A stretch of DNA of 64,000 nt from Massilia violaceinigra (GTDB lineage Bacteria; Pseudomonadota; Gammaproteobacteria; Burkholderiales; Burkholderiaceae_D), in the NCBI RefSeq assembly GCF_002752675.1, contig NZ_CP024608.1, positions 6,076,001-6,140,000 on the forward strand, given 5' to 3'. A program made the translations under genes and the position numbers. Of the stretch, positions 17,354-26,451 are shown piece after piece (positions within the stretch are counted from its first letter, which is position 1; each line of letters starts with the position of its first letter). The notes under the pieces are model-generated. The model saw only the letters and a program-made list of their open reading frames with translations, made no database searches and was not told where the DNA came from.

Positions 17354-17634
17354 AATACGGAATGTGAAATATATGCCGATTGAATTTTGATGTCAAGATA
17401 AAAAGATATGCATGTTGCGCCCCTGGCGCAGCCTTCGGGCCGGCTGGGCCGACGCTGCAACGCGTGCAAGCGGAATGAGCGTTGCGGTCGGCAACCCGAT
17501 GCCTGGTTCAGGCGCAGCTCGTCGTTACATCAGTGTCAGGCGCGTTGCCGGACCCGGTGCGGGCATCGCCCCGTATGCGGGCCACGATACGTAAACCGGA
17601 CGTCACCAAAGATTGATTTCTGCAACAATGCTCC

Positions 17635-20208
17635 ATGATCAAAGACCTCGACTACGCGGCCTTATTCCAGGCTTCGCCCTATCCTTACTTGCTGATTTCA
17701 CCCGATTTCACATTGGTCGGCGCAAACGCGGCCTATCTCAAGGCCACTGGCACGACCGCCGATACGCTCCTCGGAAAGAAAATCTTCGACGCCTTCCCGG
17801 CCAACCCTGCCGATCCGGCGTCGACCAATCTCGACGAGGTACGCAAATCGATCGAGCTCGCGGTTGCAACGCATCAGCCGCACACAAGTCCACTGCTGCG
17901 CTACGCGATTCCACTGTCCACCCTGGAACACGGGCCGTTCGAAACGCGCCTCTGGAGCGCGGTGCATACGCCGGTGATAGACACGCATGGCGAGGTCGTC
18001 TTCATCGCGCAAACCGCGATCGATGTCACCGACCTGTACCGTTTCGATAAACCAAAAAATCGCTATTTCCTTAAAGAAAGCGTACAGACGGTTCCCGATA
18101 TCGCAGAGCGCACCCGCCTTCAGTTGCATGAGGCATTGACCCGGGTCCTGAATGCCGAGCGCACCGAGCTGCAGACGCTGTTCGACCAGGCGCCGGGTTT
18201 CATTGCCGTGCTGAGCGAGGCCAACCATGTATTCATGATGGTCAACGATGCTTTTTACCACTTGGTCGGACGGCGCAATCTGATTGGAAATTCCCTGTGG
18301 GAAGCCTTGCCGGAACTGGTCGGGCAAGGTCTTGAGCCGATCCTGGACGAGGTCGCGCGCAGCGGCAAGCCAATCGTGCTGCACGACCGGCGTCTGACCT
18401 TAAGGGGCGAGCAGGATGGGGCTCAGGCGGAGCGTTACGTCGACCTTGTGTTCCAGCCAGTCCTGGATGCGGACGGCACCGTGTCCGCCGTGTTCGCGCA
18501 GGGACATGACGTGACGGGCGCTTATCTCGCCAGTGCAGCCTTGAAAGAAAAGGTGCGCGAGCTCGAAGCGGCCAAGGCGCGGCAGACAGTGCTGCTAAAG
18601 CTGGGCGAGCGTTTGCGCAGCCTGTCGGACAACCCCGACGCGATGATGCTGGCCGCCAGCGAAGAACTGGCCGCGTTCCTCGGCGTTCCGCGCACCGGGT
18701 ACGTCACCTTCGAGAAAAATTCCAATCGGGCCGTGGTGATCACCACGTATGCCGACCCGGACCGCGTGCCGCCGCTGTCGGCCATCGTCGCCGAGCCCGA
18801 CGAATATGGACAATCGGTGATGAACGAGCTTCGCTCCGGACGCCATATTGTCGTGCACGACATGGATACCGACCCGCGCACAGCCGGTGCGGTCGCGCAG
18901 GCACACGCGGCCATTGGCGCCCGGGCCTCGCTTGCGGTGCCTATCCGGCGCCAGGATCAGTCGGTCGGTTTCATGTTTGCGCATGACGACCAGCCGAGGC
19001 AATGGCTGGACGAGGACATCGAGCTGATGTACCAGACTACCGACCGTACCTGGGAAGCGGTCGAGCGTGCGCACGCCCTGTTGGCCATGCGCGAGGCGGA
19101 CCGCCGCAAGGACGAATTTTTGGCCATGCTCGCCCACGAATTGCGCAACCCGTTGGCGCCGATCGGTGCGGCTGCGCAGTTGCTGCAAGTGATCAAGCCT
19201 GACGAGGCGCGCCTGCGTCAGACAAGCGAAGTGATCAGCCGCCAGGTTCGCCACATGACCGCGCTGATCGACGACTTGCTGGACGTGTCGCGCGTGACGA
19301 GCGGGCGCATCAAGCTGCACACCGCCCTCCTGGAGGTGCGCGATATCGTGGTCGAAGCCGTCGAGCAGGTTCAACCGCTTATAACGAGCCGCAAGCAGAA
19401 CCTCACGCTCGATCTGGCGCAGCAAGCAACCCTGGTAGAGGGCGACCGGAAGCGGCTGGTCCAAGTTGTTGGCAATATTCTCGGCAATGCCGCCAAGTAT
19501 ACCCACGATCGCGGGCATCTGGTGGTGAGAACGAGCGTCGTGGAGGGAAATGTCGTCATCGAAGTGCGCGACAACGGGATAGGCATGACGGCGGCGCTGT
19601 CCATGCGTGTGTTCGACCTGTTTTCCCAGGCTGAACGCACTTCTGACCGCACTTCCGGTGGCCTGGGCCTGGGTTTGGCGCTTGTCAAGAGCCTGGTCGA
19701 ACTGCATGGCGGAAGTGTGACCTGCGCGAGCGAAGGCGCCGGTAACGGCAGCACGTTTCGCGTGCAGCTGCCGCACGTGCCGGATTCATTGCAGGCCGGC
19801 GAGGAACCGATGCCAGACAGGTACCCGCACAAAGCGCCGGCCGCATTGCGCATCCTGGTCGTGGACGACAACACCGACGCTGCCGACATGCTGGGCATGC
19901 TCCTCGACGCGATGGGTTACGAGGTGCAGCTTGCATACAGCTCGCTACGGGCCCTGGAATGCGCCAAGGAATGCAAACCGGATGTCTGCCTGCTCGATAT
20001 CGGATTACCCGACATCGATGGCAACGAACTGGCACGGCGCCTGCGCGACTTGCCGCAGACGCGACATGCAAGGCTCATAGCCGTGACCGGCTACAGCCAG
20101 CACAGCGATAAGGAAAACACGTCGGCGGCCGGCTTTGCCCACCATCTTGTCAAGCCGGTTGACATCGACAGGCTCGCCGCTATCTTAAAAGACATCGCCG
20201 CAGTATGA
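17635..20208 (+). CDS. hybrid sensor histidine kinase (PAS-PAS-GAF-HisKA-HATPase-REC)
   Basis: 857 residues, cytosolic. Order: PAS (about 5-140), second PAS (about 175-295), short coiled coil (KEKVRELEAAKARQ), GAF (about 320-480), HisKA with the phosphorylated H501 in MLAHELRNPLAP, HATPase (NILGNAAKYTHD, VRDNGIGM, GGLGLGLALVKSLVELHGG), and a C-terminal receiver with D788 in CLLDIGLPD and K in LVKPVD. It lacks membrane helices, so it senses a cytosolic or diffusible signal. No separate response regulator with a DNA-binding domain is nearby. It is the divergent neighbour of the GH16 gene and might respond to the same conditions, but that is only position. Confidence 0.9.
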   Translation: MIKDLDYAALFQASPYPYLLISPDFTLVGANAAYLKATGTTADTLLGKKIFDAFPANPADPASTNLDEVRKSIELAVATHQPHTSPLLRYAIPLSTLEHGPFETRLWSAVHTPVIDTHGEVVFIAQTAIDVTDLYRFDKPKNRYFLKESVQTVPDIAERTRLQLHEALTRVLNAERTELQTLFDQAPGFIAVLSEANHVFMMVNDAFYHLVGRRNLIGNSLWEALPELVGQGLEPILDEVARSGKPIVLHDRRLTLRGEQDGAQAERYVDLVFQPVLDADGTVSAVFAQGHDVTGAYLASAALKEKVRELEAAKARQTVLLKLGERLRSLSDNPDAMMLAASEELAAFLGVPRTGYVTFEKNSNRAVVITTYADPDRVPPLSAIVAEPDEYGQSVMNELRSGRHIVVHDMDTDPRTAGAVAQAHAAIGARASLAVPIRRQDQSVGFMFAHDDQPRQWLDEDIELMYQTTDRTWEAVERAHALLAMREADRRKDEFLAMLAHELRNPLAPIGAAAQLLQVIKPDEARLRQTSEVISRQVRHMTALIDDLLDVSRVTSGRIKLHTALLEVRDIVVEAVEQVQPLITSRKQNLTLDLAQQATLVEGDRKRLVQVVGNILGNAAKYTHDRGHLVVRTSVVEGNVVIEVRDNGIGMTAALSMRVFDLFSQAERTSDRTSGGLGLGLALVKSLVELHGGSVTCASEGAGNGSTFRVQLPHVPDSLQAGEEPMPDRYPHKAPAALRILVVDDNTDAADMLGMLLDAMGYEVQLAYSSLRALECAKECKPDVCLLDIGLPDIDGNELARRLRDLPQTRHARLIAVTGYSQHSDKENTSAAGFAHHLVKPVDIDRLAAILKDIAAV

Positions 20209-20337
20209 CGGGCCGCCATCGTCCGATGACGAAACGACACGGGGTGGCACGCGCACTGAGCTCAACCGGGGGCAAGCCCGGCACAGTGCCCGCGCGTCCG
20301 CTCCTTATTATCCCTGCGCAACATGCGCCGACGCGCC

Positions 20338-21315
20338 CTACCAGCGCGAGGCGTGGTCTTCGGTCACCCCGGCCAGGCGCGTCACGGCACGGCGCGGCCC
20401 ATCCGCGCCCGCCCTCACCCACCCGGAAAAGGTGCCGATCGGCTGCACATAGCGGCTTGCCGCCACCAGCAGGTTCTTGTCCTCGCGGCGTGCCCCTTCC
20501 GGCGTGAAATGCAGGTCGAGCAAGCCATCGTCGGTGAACACGTGCCACGGGGCAGCCGGATCGCCCTCGGTGAACTCGAACGTGGCGGCGCCGAGTCCGA
20601 TCAACTGCCCGTCCAGCCACAAAGCGTTTTCGTGCGCGCCAAAATAGCCGGCCTGCAGGTTGAAGCCCAGTTCCAGGCTATGCGCCGAGGCCCAGCGCCA
20701 CGCCGTATTGCGGGCCAGCAAACCGTTTGAATAGTCGAAACTGGCAACGCCGCCATCGAGCCGGTACGCGCGCGCGCCGACGCGCACCGTGCCCGTGAGC
20801 GCGAGGCCGGATGATTTCTGCGTCGCATGCACCGCCCCGCCCTGCACCGGCCCCACCGCCAGCAACAGCGGCGCGCCCGGCGCCGCCATGGCAGCATCGA
20901 TCCGCAAGCCCTTGCAGCGCAGCGACAGCTGGCTTGCCGACATGTCGACGCGGCTGCCGGCAAAGCTGAAGCGGCTCTGCCCGCCCGCATGATCGGCAAG
21001 GTGCGCCGTCAGCCCCGGAATGCCGTCGCGCGAAAAACCGGCGACGACTTCGCGCTGGCCGCGCTCGAACACATACGCAAAGGCCGTGTTGGTCCAGCCG
21101 ACATCGACAATGGCAATGCCGCAAAACAATTCATCAGTCGCGAGCGCGGTGTAGTGCCAGCGCTTGTGGTGGAAGCGCCGCCACCAGCGGCTGCGCGCGT
21201 GCGGCGCGGACAGGCGGGCCCAGTCGAAGCGCGCGGCGGCGCCGGCAAAGCGGCCGAAGGCAGGCACGCCGTCCGGTGCGGGAATGGTCGGGGGCGCGGC
21301 GGGAAGTGGCGTCAT
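20338..21315 (-). CDS. DUF2804 family protein
   Basis: 325 residues. I recognise the DUF2804 layout: an N-terminal WWRRFHHKRWHYTAL segment, a beta-rich body with paired strands (GYFGAHENALWLDGQLIGLG) and the AWRWASAHS motif in the middle, ending with a short C-terminal ASRYVQPIGTFSGWV. The family is thought to have a lipocalin/AttH-like beta fold, but its function is not established. It has no signal peptide. It stands alone between the histidine kinase (convergent) and the duplicated porin block. Confidence 0.75.
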   Translation of the reverse strand: MTPLPAAPPTIPAPDGVPAFGRFAGAAARFDWARLSAPHARSRWWRRFHHKRWHYTALATDELFCGIAIVDVGWTNTAFAYVFERGQREVVAGFSRDGIPGLTAHLADHAGGQSRFSFAGSRVDMSASQLSLRCKGLRIDAAMAAPGAPLLLAVGPVQGGAVHATQKSSGLALTGTVRVGARAYRLDGGVASFDYSNGLLARNTAWRWASAHSLELGFNLQAGYFGAHENALWLDGQLIGLGAATFEFTEGDPAAPWHVFTDDGLLDLHFTPEGARREDKNLLVAASRYVQPIGTFSGWVRAGADGPRRAVTRLAGVTEDHASRW

Positions 21316-21476
21316 CGGATGGGTGTGGAGAGCGGCGTGCCGCGGTCGCCCAGCCTAGCAGATACGCGCGTGCGCCGGCAAATTTCCGCACCAGAAACGA
21401 CAAAGCCCTGCCGGACGACGCAAGGGCCTTGTGCCTGTGCTGCCGCGCGCCGGGGCAAGCCCCGGCCCGTGGATGC

Positions 21477-21887
21477 TTACTGCACCGTGAGGATGACTTT
21501 CACGGTATCGTCCACAGCCGACTTGTCGATGTAGCCGATGGCGCTCACATCGGCCGCGACCGCTTTCTTCACCTCGGCTGCCGAGTTGTATTCCTTCGGC
21601 GCCGTGCCCTTGCCGGTAAACACCAGCTTGGACCAGATGGCTTTGACCTGGGCCGGTTCCTTCTGCAGCACCTTGCTGTAGAACTCGGTGCGGATGGCCG
21701 CGCCTTCGTTGAATTCCACCGGCGTGAACAGCGATGACTTGCCGATAAAAAACTGTGCCGCCTGCTCGCTGAACATGCGCGTGGCTGGATTCTTTGGATT
21801 GACGATGACGACGATTTCCGCTAAGGCGGGCACCGCTGCCACAAACAAGCCTGCCGCAAGCAGCATCTTGCCGATTGTTGTCTTCAT
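21477..21887 (-). CDS. small periplasmic substrate-binding-like protein (PstS-type), copy A
   Basis: 136 residues from MKTTIGKMLL; AAGGAGAG lies 7 bases upstream, so I reject the longer frame to 21908. Signal peptide ends ALA-EIVV. The mature part (VIVNPKNPATRMFSEQAAQFFIGK ... SAIGYIDKSAVDDTVKVI) is like the first half of a PstS/phosphate-type binding fold, about a third of the usual length, as in the small phosphate-ABC-substrate-binding-like proteins often found beside porins. It is 10 bases downstream of porin copy A, thus one operon. Ten of 136 residues differ from copy B at 23466, only four of them in the mature protein. Confidence 0.8.
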   Translation of the reverse strand: MKTTIGKMLLAAGLFVAAVPALAEIVVIVNPKNPATRMFSEQAAQFFIGKSSLFTPVEFNEGAAIRTEFYSKVLQKEPAQVKAIWSKLVFTGKGTAPKEYNSAAEVKKAVAADVSAIGYIDKSAVDDTVKVILTVQ

Positions 21888-21897
21888 GCTGCTCTCC

Positions 21898-23094
21898 TTA
21901 AAATACAAAGTCGATGCCGGCGGCGTACACGTTGACCGTGTCCTTAAACCCTGGCTTGGCCCTCAGGAACGTGCCGGCGCCATCACGTGGTTTGATGTGG
22001 TCGACCTGGACCTTCAACGCGGCGGACTTGTGGAAGTCCCAGCGCACGCCGACCGCGTTGGTCGATTGCTGCGCCGCCTTGACCACGCCGTTCACGCCAG
22101 CGGCCAGGGGCGCCAGCGGACCGCTGGTCGGCAAGCCGGCATACGTGCGGGGGCTGTCCTGCTTGGTGTCGCCATAGAAGTAGTACGGGGTCACCTTGCC
22201 GAATCGATAGCCGAACATGGCGTAGTACGAATTGGTGTCGACGATGATGCGTGAATCGGTGCGGCGCATCGCGTATTCGCTCTGCACCAGGATGTTCTTG
22301 TAATCCATTGTGAAGCCGACCGAGGTGAACGAACCATCGACATCGGTAATGCTCAGGTCTTGTGCGACCTGGGTCAGGCCAACCCGGCGCAAGGTGGCCA
22401 GCAGGCCATCGAGCGCCTTGTTGTCTTCCACGGTCACCTTGGCATCGGCACGGCCGAAGCGCAGGGTGAACGGACCGTTTTCGGCCACGATGTGAATCGC
22501 CGTCGCCGGCTTGTACGTGACCTTGGCACCATCGACTACCTTCGCCTTCATATTGCCAATGCCAGCCTGCGCCGTCAACGTGGTGTCGCCAAAACTGTGT
22601 TGATACACCAGATCGACGCCGTCGAACGAATCACCGTTAACCTGGCGATACACTTCGGTGGGTGGACGGATCATGGTGTTGGCGTAGCCGACCTGGCGGA
22701 AGTCCGAAATCATGTAGATCGGCATGCCAATGCGGCCGACGCGAATCGCCATCTCGTCATTGATCTTGAACTTGGCGAACGCCCAGCTCAGTTCAGCACC
22801 CCACGAATCAGTGGCATTCTTGCGGGCCAGACCCTGCACGGTGAACGACAGCCAGTTGTTCATCTTGGCCGTGCCCTGGATGCCCAAATTAGAATCGACA
22901 CCGGGACGCGGGCTCTTGCGCACACCCGCTTGTTGATTCGGCCGCGAAAATTCGACGTCATCGGTATCGGTCGCGGTCAGGGCCGCGGTGCCGAATCCGC
23001 TGATCGTCACGGTCGGGCCATCGGCCGCATGCGACGACATGCTGAAGCCTGCAAGGATTGCTGAGACCAGGGCAAGGCGCAGTGGTTGATTCAT
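21898..23094 (-). CDS. outer-membrane porin-like protein, copy A
   Basis: 398 residues with signal peptide (cleavage after SSHA) and a C-terminal VNVYAAGIDFVF ending in the aromatic residue used by the BAM machinery. The body is made of alternating short strands (FTLRFGRADAKV, GFTMDYKNILVQSEYA, VGVRWDFHKSAALKVQVDH), so a beta-barrel of about 16 strands is likely. Starts ATG at 23094. It is the upstream gene of a two-gene unit with the small binding-like protein. Most residues are the same as in copy B at 23887, so a recent duplication. Substrate unknown. Confidence 0.85.
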   Translation of the reverse strand: MNQPLRLALVSAILAGFSMSSHAADGPTVTISGFGTAALTATDTDDVEFSRPNQQAGVRKSPRPGVDSNLGIQGTAKMNNWLSFTVQGLARKNATDSWGAELSWAFAKFKINDEMAIRVGRIGMPIYMISDFRQVGYANTMIRPPTEVYRQVNGDSFDGVDLVYQHSFGDTTLTAQAGIGNMKAKVVDGAKVTYKPATAIHIVAENGPFTLRFGRADAKVTVEDNKALDGLLATLRRVGLTQVAQDLSITDVDGSFTSVGFTMDYKNILVQSEYAMRRTDSRIIVDTNSYYAMFGYRFGKVTPYYFYGDTKQDSPRTYAGLPTSGPLAPLAAGVNGVVKAAQQSTNAVGVRWDFHKSAALKVQVDHIKPRDGAGTFLRAKPGFKDTVNVYAAGIDFVF

Positions 23095-23465
23095 TCTATC
23101 TCCTCAAGTGTTCGCTAGTGCTGAAGCTCTAGTGTGGGCCACGAGTAACAGTTTGTGTACCGCGATCACGGCTAAATTAACGAAATCGTTGTATTGAAGG
23201 AACACAGGCAGGCATTGGTGCGCTTTAATCTAGCATAACGAATAACACTCTTCGCGAAAGGTATTTTTATGGCATGCCAAATGGAAAAGTTTTAGACATA
23301 ACGGTGCGCAAGCGTGCATTACGCCTGGCAATCAAATGCGAGAGATGGGGGGAAGATGATTACTGCAGAGATGCAGCGAGAGGAGATGCGCCGGCCGGAA
23401 CGACCGGCGCAATCGGGAACGCCATGCGACTGCGCGCCGGGCGCACAGGCCCGGGCTGCAATGGC
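23095..23465. other. 371-bp promoter region of porin copy A
   Basis: No gene supported. The part from about 23185 to 23240 is repeated upstream of copy B near 25160-25220 (shared core GCAGGCATTGGTGCGCTT), so the duplicated unit carries its own promoter. Next to copy B's stop, TGCGCCGG (23387-23394) and CCGGCGCA (23404-23411) can form an 8-bp hairpin without a T-run. Confidence 0.6.
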
Positions 23466-23876
23466 TTACTGCACCGTGAGGATGACTTTCACGCTATCGT
23501 CCACGGCCGACTTCTCGATGTAGCCGATGGCGCTCACGTCGGCCGCGACCGCCTTCTTCACCTCGGCTGCCGAGTTGTATTCCTTCGGTGCCGTGCCCTT
23601 GCCGGTAAACACCAGCTTGGACCAGATCGCCTTGACCTGCGCTGGTTCCTTCTGCAGCACCTTGCTGTAGAACTCGGTGCGGATGGCCGCGCCTTCATTG
23701 AACTCGACCGGGGTGAACAAGGCCGATTTGCCGACGAAGAACTGGGCAGCCTGCTCGCTGAACATGCGCGTGGCCGGGTTCTTTGGGTTGACGATGACCA
23801 CGATTTCCGCAAAGGCGGGCAGCGTCGCCGCGCACAAGCCAGCTGCAAGCAGCATCTTGCCGATGATTGTCTTCAT
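23466..23876 (-). CDS. small periplasmic substrate-binding-like protein (PstS-type), copy B
   Basis: 136 residues from MKTIIGKMLL with the same AAGGAGAG site as copy A. Signal peptide ends AFA-EIVV and differs from copy A at six positions; the mature part differs at only four (V/I, A/S, E/D, S/T). That pattern (signal peptide drifting, mature protein fixed) suggests purifying selection on both copies. It follows porin copy B by 10 bases. Whether it binds phosphate is unknown; the family name is from a fold resemblance only. Confidence 0.8.
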   Translation of the reverse strand: MKTIIGKMLLAAGLCAATLPAFAEIVVIVNPKNPATRMFSEQAAQFFVGKSALFTPVEFNEGAAIRTEFYSKVLQKEPAQVKAIWSKLVFTGKGTAPKEYNSAAEVKKAVAADVSAIGYIEKSAVDDSVKVILTVQ

Positions 23877-23886
23877 GCTGCTCTCC

Positions 23887-25083
23887 TTAGAATACAAAAT
23901 CGATGCCGGCGGCGTACACGTTGACCGTGTCGTTGAAACCTGGCTTGGCCTTCAGGAAGGCGCCAGTGCCATCGCGTGGTTTGATGTGGTCGATCTGCAC
24001 CTTGAGCGCGGCCGACTTGTGGAAGTCCCAGCGCACGCCGACCGCATTGGTCGACTGCAGGCCGGCCTTCATGGCCGAATTCACGCCAGCCGACAGTGCC
24101 GCCAGCGGGCCGGTGCTCGGCAAGCCGGCGTAGGACCGGTCGCTGTCCTGCTTGATGTTGCCATAATAGTAGTACGGCGTGATCTTGCCGAAGCGGTAGC
24201 CGAGCATCGTGTAATACGAGCTCGTGTCATGGATCACCAGCGAGTCGGTCTTGCGCACGGCGTATTCGCTCTGGACCAGGAAGTTCTTGTAGTCCATGGT
24301 AAAGCCGAGCGAAGTGAACGAACCGTCGACGTCGGTGATCGCCAGGTCGTTGGCGACATTGCTCATGCCGACCCGGCGCAGGGTGGCCAGCAAGCCGTCG
24401 AGCGACTCGCTGCCTTCCACGCTGACCTTGGCGTCGGCACGGCCGAAGCGCACGGTGAACGGACCATTTTCCGCCACGATGTGAATCGTCGTTGCCGGCT
24501 TGTACTGTACGCGGTTATCGTCGGTAATCTTGGTCGACATCTTGCCGATGCCAACTTGCGCGGTCACGGTGGTATCGCCGAAGTTGTGCTGATACATCGC
24601 ATCGACGCCGTCGTACGAATCGCCGTAAATCTGGCGGTACACTTCCTGGGCCGGACGGATCATGGTGTTGGCGTAACCCACCTGGCGGAAATCGGAAATC
24701 ATGTAGATCGGCATGCCGATGCGGCCGACGCGGATCGACATCTCGTCGCTGACCTTGAACTTGGCGAACGCCCAGCTCAGTTCGGCGCCGTAGGCATCGC
24801 GTGCATTCTTGCGGGCCAGGCCCTGTGCGGTAAACGACAGCCAGTCGTTCATCTTGGCCGTGCCCTGGATGCCGAAATTGGAATCGACGCCCGGACGCGG
24901 GCTCTTGCCCACGCCGGCGGCCTGGTTGAAACGTGCGTATTCGACATCATCCGTATCGATGGCCGTCAGGGCGGCAGTGCCGAACCCGCTGATCGTCACG
25001 GTAGGTGCATCGGCGGCGTGCGACGCCGCGCTGAAGGCTGCCAGGATCGCTGTGACCAGGGCCAGGCGCAGTGGTTGATTCAT
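23887..25083 (-). CDS. outer-membrane porin-like protein, copy B
   Basis: 398 residues, the same length as copy A with no gap over most of the alignment. Signal peptide MNQPLRLALVTAILAAFSAASHA; C-terminus again VNVYAAGIDFVF. Differences from copy A cluster in predicted loops, for example ATLRRVGMSNVANDLAITD against ATLRRVGLTQVAQDLSITD, and in the RFNQAAGVGK/RPNQQAGVRK region near the N-terminus. Loop divergence with a conserved barrel fits altered permeation or phage exposure. It heads the second porin/binding-protein unit. Confidence 0.85.
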   Translation of the reverse strand: MNQPLRLALVTAILAAFSAASHAADAPTVTISGFGTAALTAIDTDDVEYARFNQAAGVGKSPRPGVDSNFGIQGTAKMNDWLSFTAQGLARKNARDAYGAELSWAFAKFKVSDEMSIRVGRIGMPIYMISDFRQVGYANTMIRPAQEVYRQIYGDSYDGVDAMYQHNFGDTTVTAQVGIGKMSTKITDDNRVQYKPATTIHIVAENGPFTVRFGRADAKVSVEGSESLDGLLATLRRVGMSNVANDLAITDVDGSFTSLGFTMDYKNFLVQSEYAVRKTDSLVIHDTSSYYTMLGYRFGKITPYYYYGNIKQDSDRSYAGLPSTGPLAALSAGVNSAMKAGLQSTNAVGVRWDFHKSAALKVQIDHIKPRDGTGAFLKAKPGFNDTVNVYAAGIDFVF

Positions 25084-25412
25084 TCGTTTTCCTCAATAGG
25101 TTGCTTAATTCAGGGAACGAATTGTGGACTACGGGCAACTATTTAGATACCGAGTATCTCTTCAAGTTCACAAAAACGTTGTTTTGGGGAAACACAAGCA
25201 GGCATTGGTGCGCTTGACTATGGCGTAACAAATAAGCTTCCTCGGGAACCTTATTTCTCTTGCATGCAAAATAGAATATGCATTCTCACAACGATGCGCG
25301 TGGGGGCGCATTTGCCGGGAAATGTGCAGCGGTCAAGGAAGAAAAAGAGGATGTTCTGTAAAAGAAAAGGATGCCGGCAGCGGCATGCGGCCCCACTGCC
25401 GGTATGGCAGGC
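25084..25412. other. 329-bp promoter region of porin copy B
   Basis: No gene supported. It carries the promoter-proximal block shared with copy A, then an AT-rich stretch (about 25220-25280). The + strand frame at 25264 is Arg/Ser-rich and without a ribosome site. Confidence 0.55.
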
Positions 25413-25520
25413 TCAGCCGCCGGGGAGAAGTACCCGGAACACCATGGCCACGCCGAACAGCAGCGCCGCTTGCAATGTAAAAACGATGGCAGGAATTTGC
25501 AGCTCATCAGGAATCTTCAC
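25413..25520 (-). CDS. 35-residue single-helix membrane peptide
   Basis: A short frame with a GTG start at 25520 behind a perfect GGAGG placed 5 bases upstream. The product is (M)KIPDELQIPAIVFTLQAALLFGVAMVFRVLLPGG: an amphipathic start, then one hydrophobic helix and a positive residue near the C-terminus. Such small proteins often act with larger membrane complexes, but I cannot name a family. It lies between the porin promoter and the pirin gene, on the minus strand. Evidence is the ribosome site plus the plausible helix; short length keeps confidence moderate. Confidence 0.5.
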   Translation of the reverse strand: MKIPDELQIPAIVFTLQAALLFGVAMVFRVLLPGG

Positions 25521-25581
25521 GATCGCCTCCACGGTTTGTTGACGTGAAGGCTTAGACCACTGTTACGCCGCAATATTCCCG

Positions 25582-26451
25582 TTAGCGCTTGGGCAAGGGA
25601 ATGCATTCGGTCTCGCCGGGCACCTTGTCGAAGCGCTGCCGCTCCCAATCGTCGCACGCGCGCGCGATGCGCTCCTTGCTCGACGAGACGAAGTTCCAGA
25701 CCATGTGGCGATGGCCGTCCAGCGGCGCGCCGCCGATGACCACGAACTGCGCGCCGGCGCTGCTGTACACGCTCGTGCCGGTGCCGGCGTCGAGATACGC
25801 CATCGTGTGCGGCGCCAGCAGCTCGCCGTCGATGGCGATCTCGCCGGAGACCGGATAGATCGCCGCTTCCGGCGGCAGGTCGTCGAGTTCGATGCTGCGG
25901 CCCGCGTCGAGCGCAATGTCGAGGTACAGCGTTTCGCTGAAGGTCGCCACCGGCGAGGTCTGGCCGAAGGCGCTGCCGATCAGCACGCGCACCAGCGCGC
26001 CGTCGAGCTGCGCCAGCGGGATGCTGCTGGCCGGCGTGTGCGAAAAGCTCGGCGCGTCTTCCTCGTGCGCGCGCGGCAGCGCGGCCCACAGCTGCAGGCC
26101 GTGCGAGCGGCGCGGCTTGCCGGCCAGGTCAAGCGGGGTGCGTTCGGAATGGACGATGCCGCTGCCGGCCGTCATCCAGTTGATCGCGCCCGGCTCGATG
26201 CGCTGCACCGAACCGACGCTGTCGCGGTGCTCCATCGCGCCTTCGTACAGATAGGTCACCGTGGCCAGCCCGATGTGGGGATGCGGGCGCACATCGTGAT
26301 TGGCCTCGGCCGGCGCATCGATGGGACCGAAGTGGTCGAAAAAAATGAACGGCCCGACCGCCTGCTTGGCCGCCGCCGGCAGCACGCGGCGCACGCGAAA
26401 GCCGCCGCCGATATCCTTCTCGTGCGGCTTGAAAAAGTAGGCGATGCTCAT
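25582..26451 (-). CDS. pirin family protein
   Basis: 289 residues from MSIAYFFKPHEKDIGG. Pirin bicupin signature residues are visible: RPHPHIGLATVTYLYEG (metal His pair), the HRDSVGSVQRIEPGAINWMTAGSGIVHSE region with the following His/Glu, and a C-terminal cupin with SGEIAIDG. Pirins are iron-binding proteins with quercetinase or redox-sensor roles; which applies here is unknown. The start is fixed by the ATGA overlap with the upstream OsmC gene (26448-26451); the frame continues upstream to 26679 only as a shadow of that gene. Confidence 0.9.
   Translation of the reverse strand: MSIAYFFKPHEKDIGGGFRVRRVLPAAAKQAVGPFIFFDHFGPIDAPAEANHDVRPHPHIGLATVTYLYEGAMEHRDSVGSVQRIEPGAINWMTAGSGIVHSERTPLDLAGKPRRSHGLQLWAALPRAHEEDAPSFSHTPASSIPLAQLDGALVRVLIGSAFGQTSPVATFSETLYLDIALDAGRSIELDDLPPEAAIYPVSGEIAIDGELLAPHTMAYLDAGTGTSVYSSAGAQFVVIGGAPLDGHRHMVWNFVSSSKERIARACDDWERQRFDKVPGETECIPLPKR

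Larger units (their letters stand above)
17017..17634. other. 618-bp divergent intergenic region, GH16 / histidine kinase
   Basis: No gene that I can support. It must hold both divergent promoters, and it holds the three palindromes listed separately. Open frames here are arginine-rich shadows without ribosome sites. The base composition around 17340-17405 is locally AT-rich, in keeping with a promoter. Confidence 0.6.
21477..25220 (-). repeat. tandem direct duplication of a porin/binding-protein unit with promoter
   Basis: Unit A covers about 21477-23240 and unit B about 23466-25220. Each contains a porin gene, a 10-base spacer, a small binding-like gene and the same promoter-proximal block with GCAGGCATTGGTGCGCTT. 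Copies are in the same direction, about 2 kb apart. Confidence 0.85.

Noticed and set aside
21449..21466. GCCGGGGC / GCCCCGGC hairpin as a terminator for the binding-protein copy A
   Set aside because: The stem is good but no T-run follows on the minus strand; kept out of the terminator list.
22360..23064. Plus-strand frames opposite the porin genes (also 23677-25146)
   Set aside because: Long, His/Arg/Ala-rich frames are antisense shadows created by high-GC codon use; no ribosome sites or recognisable motifs.
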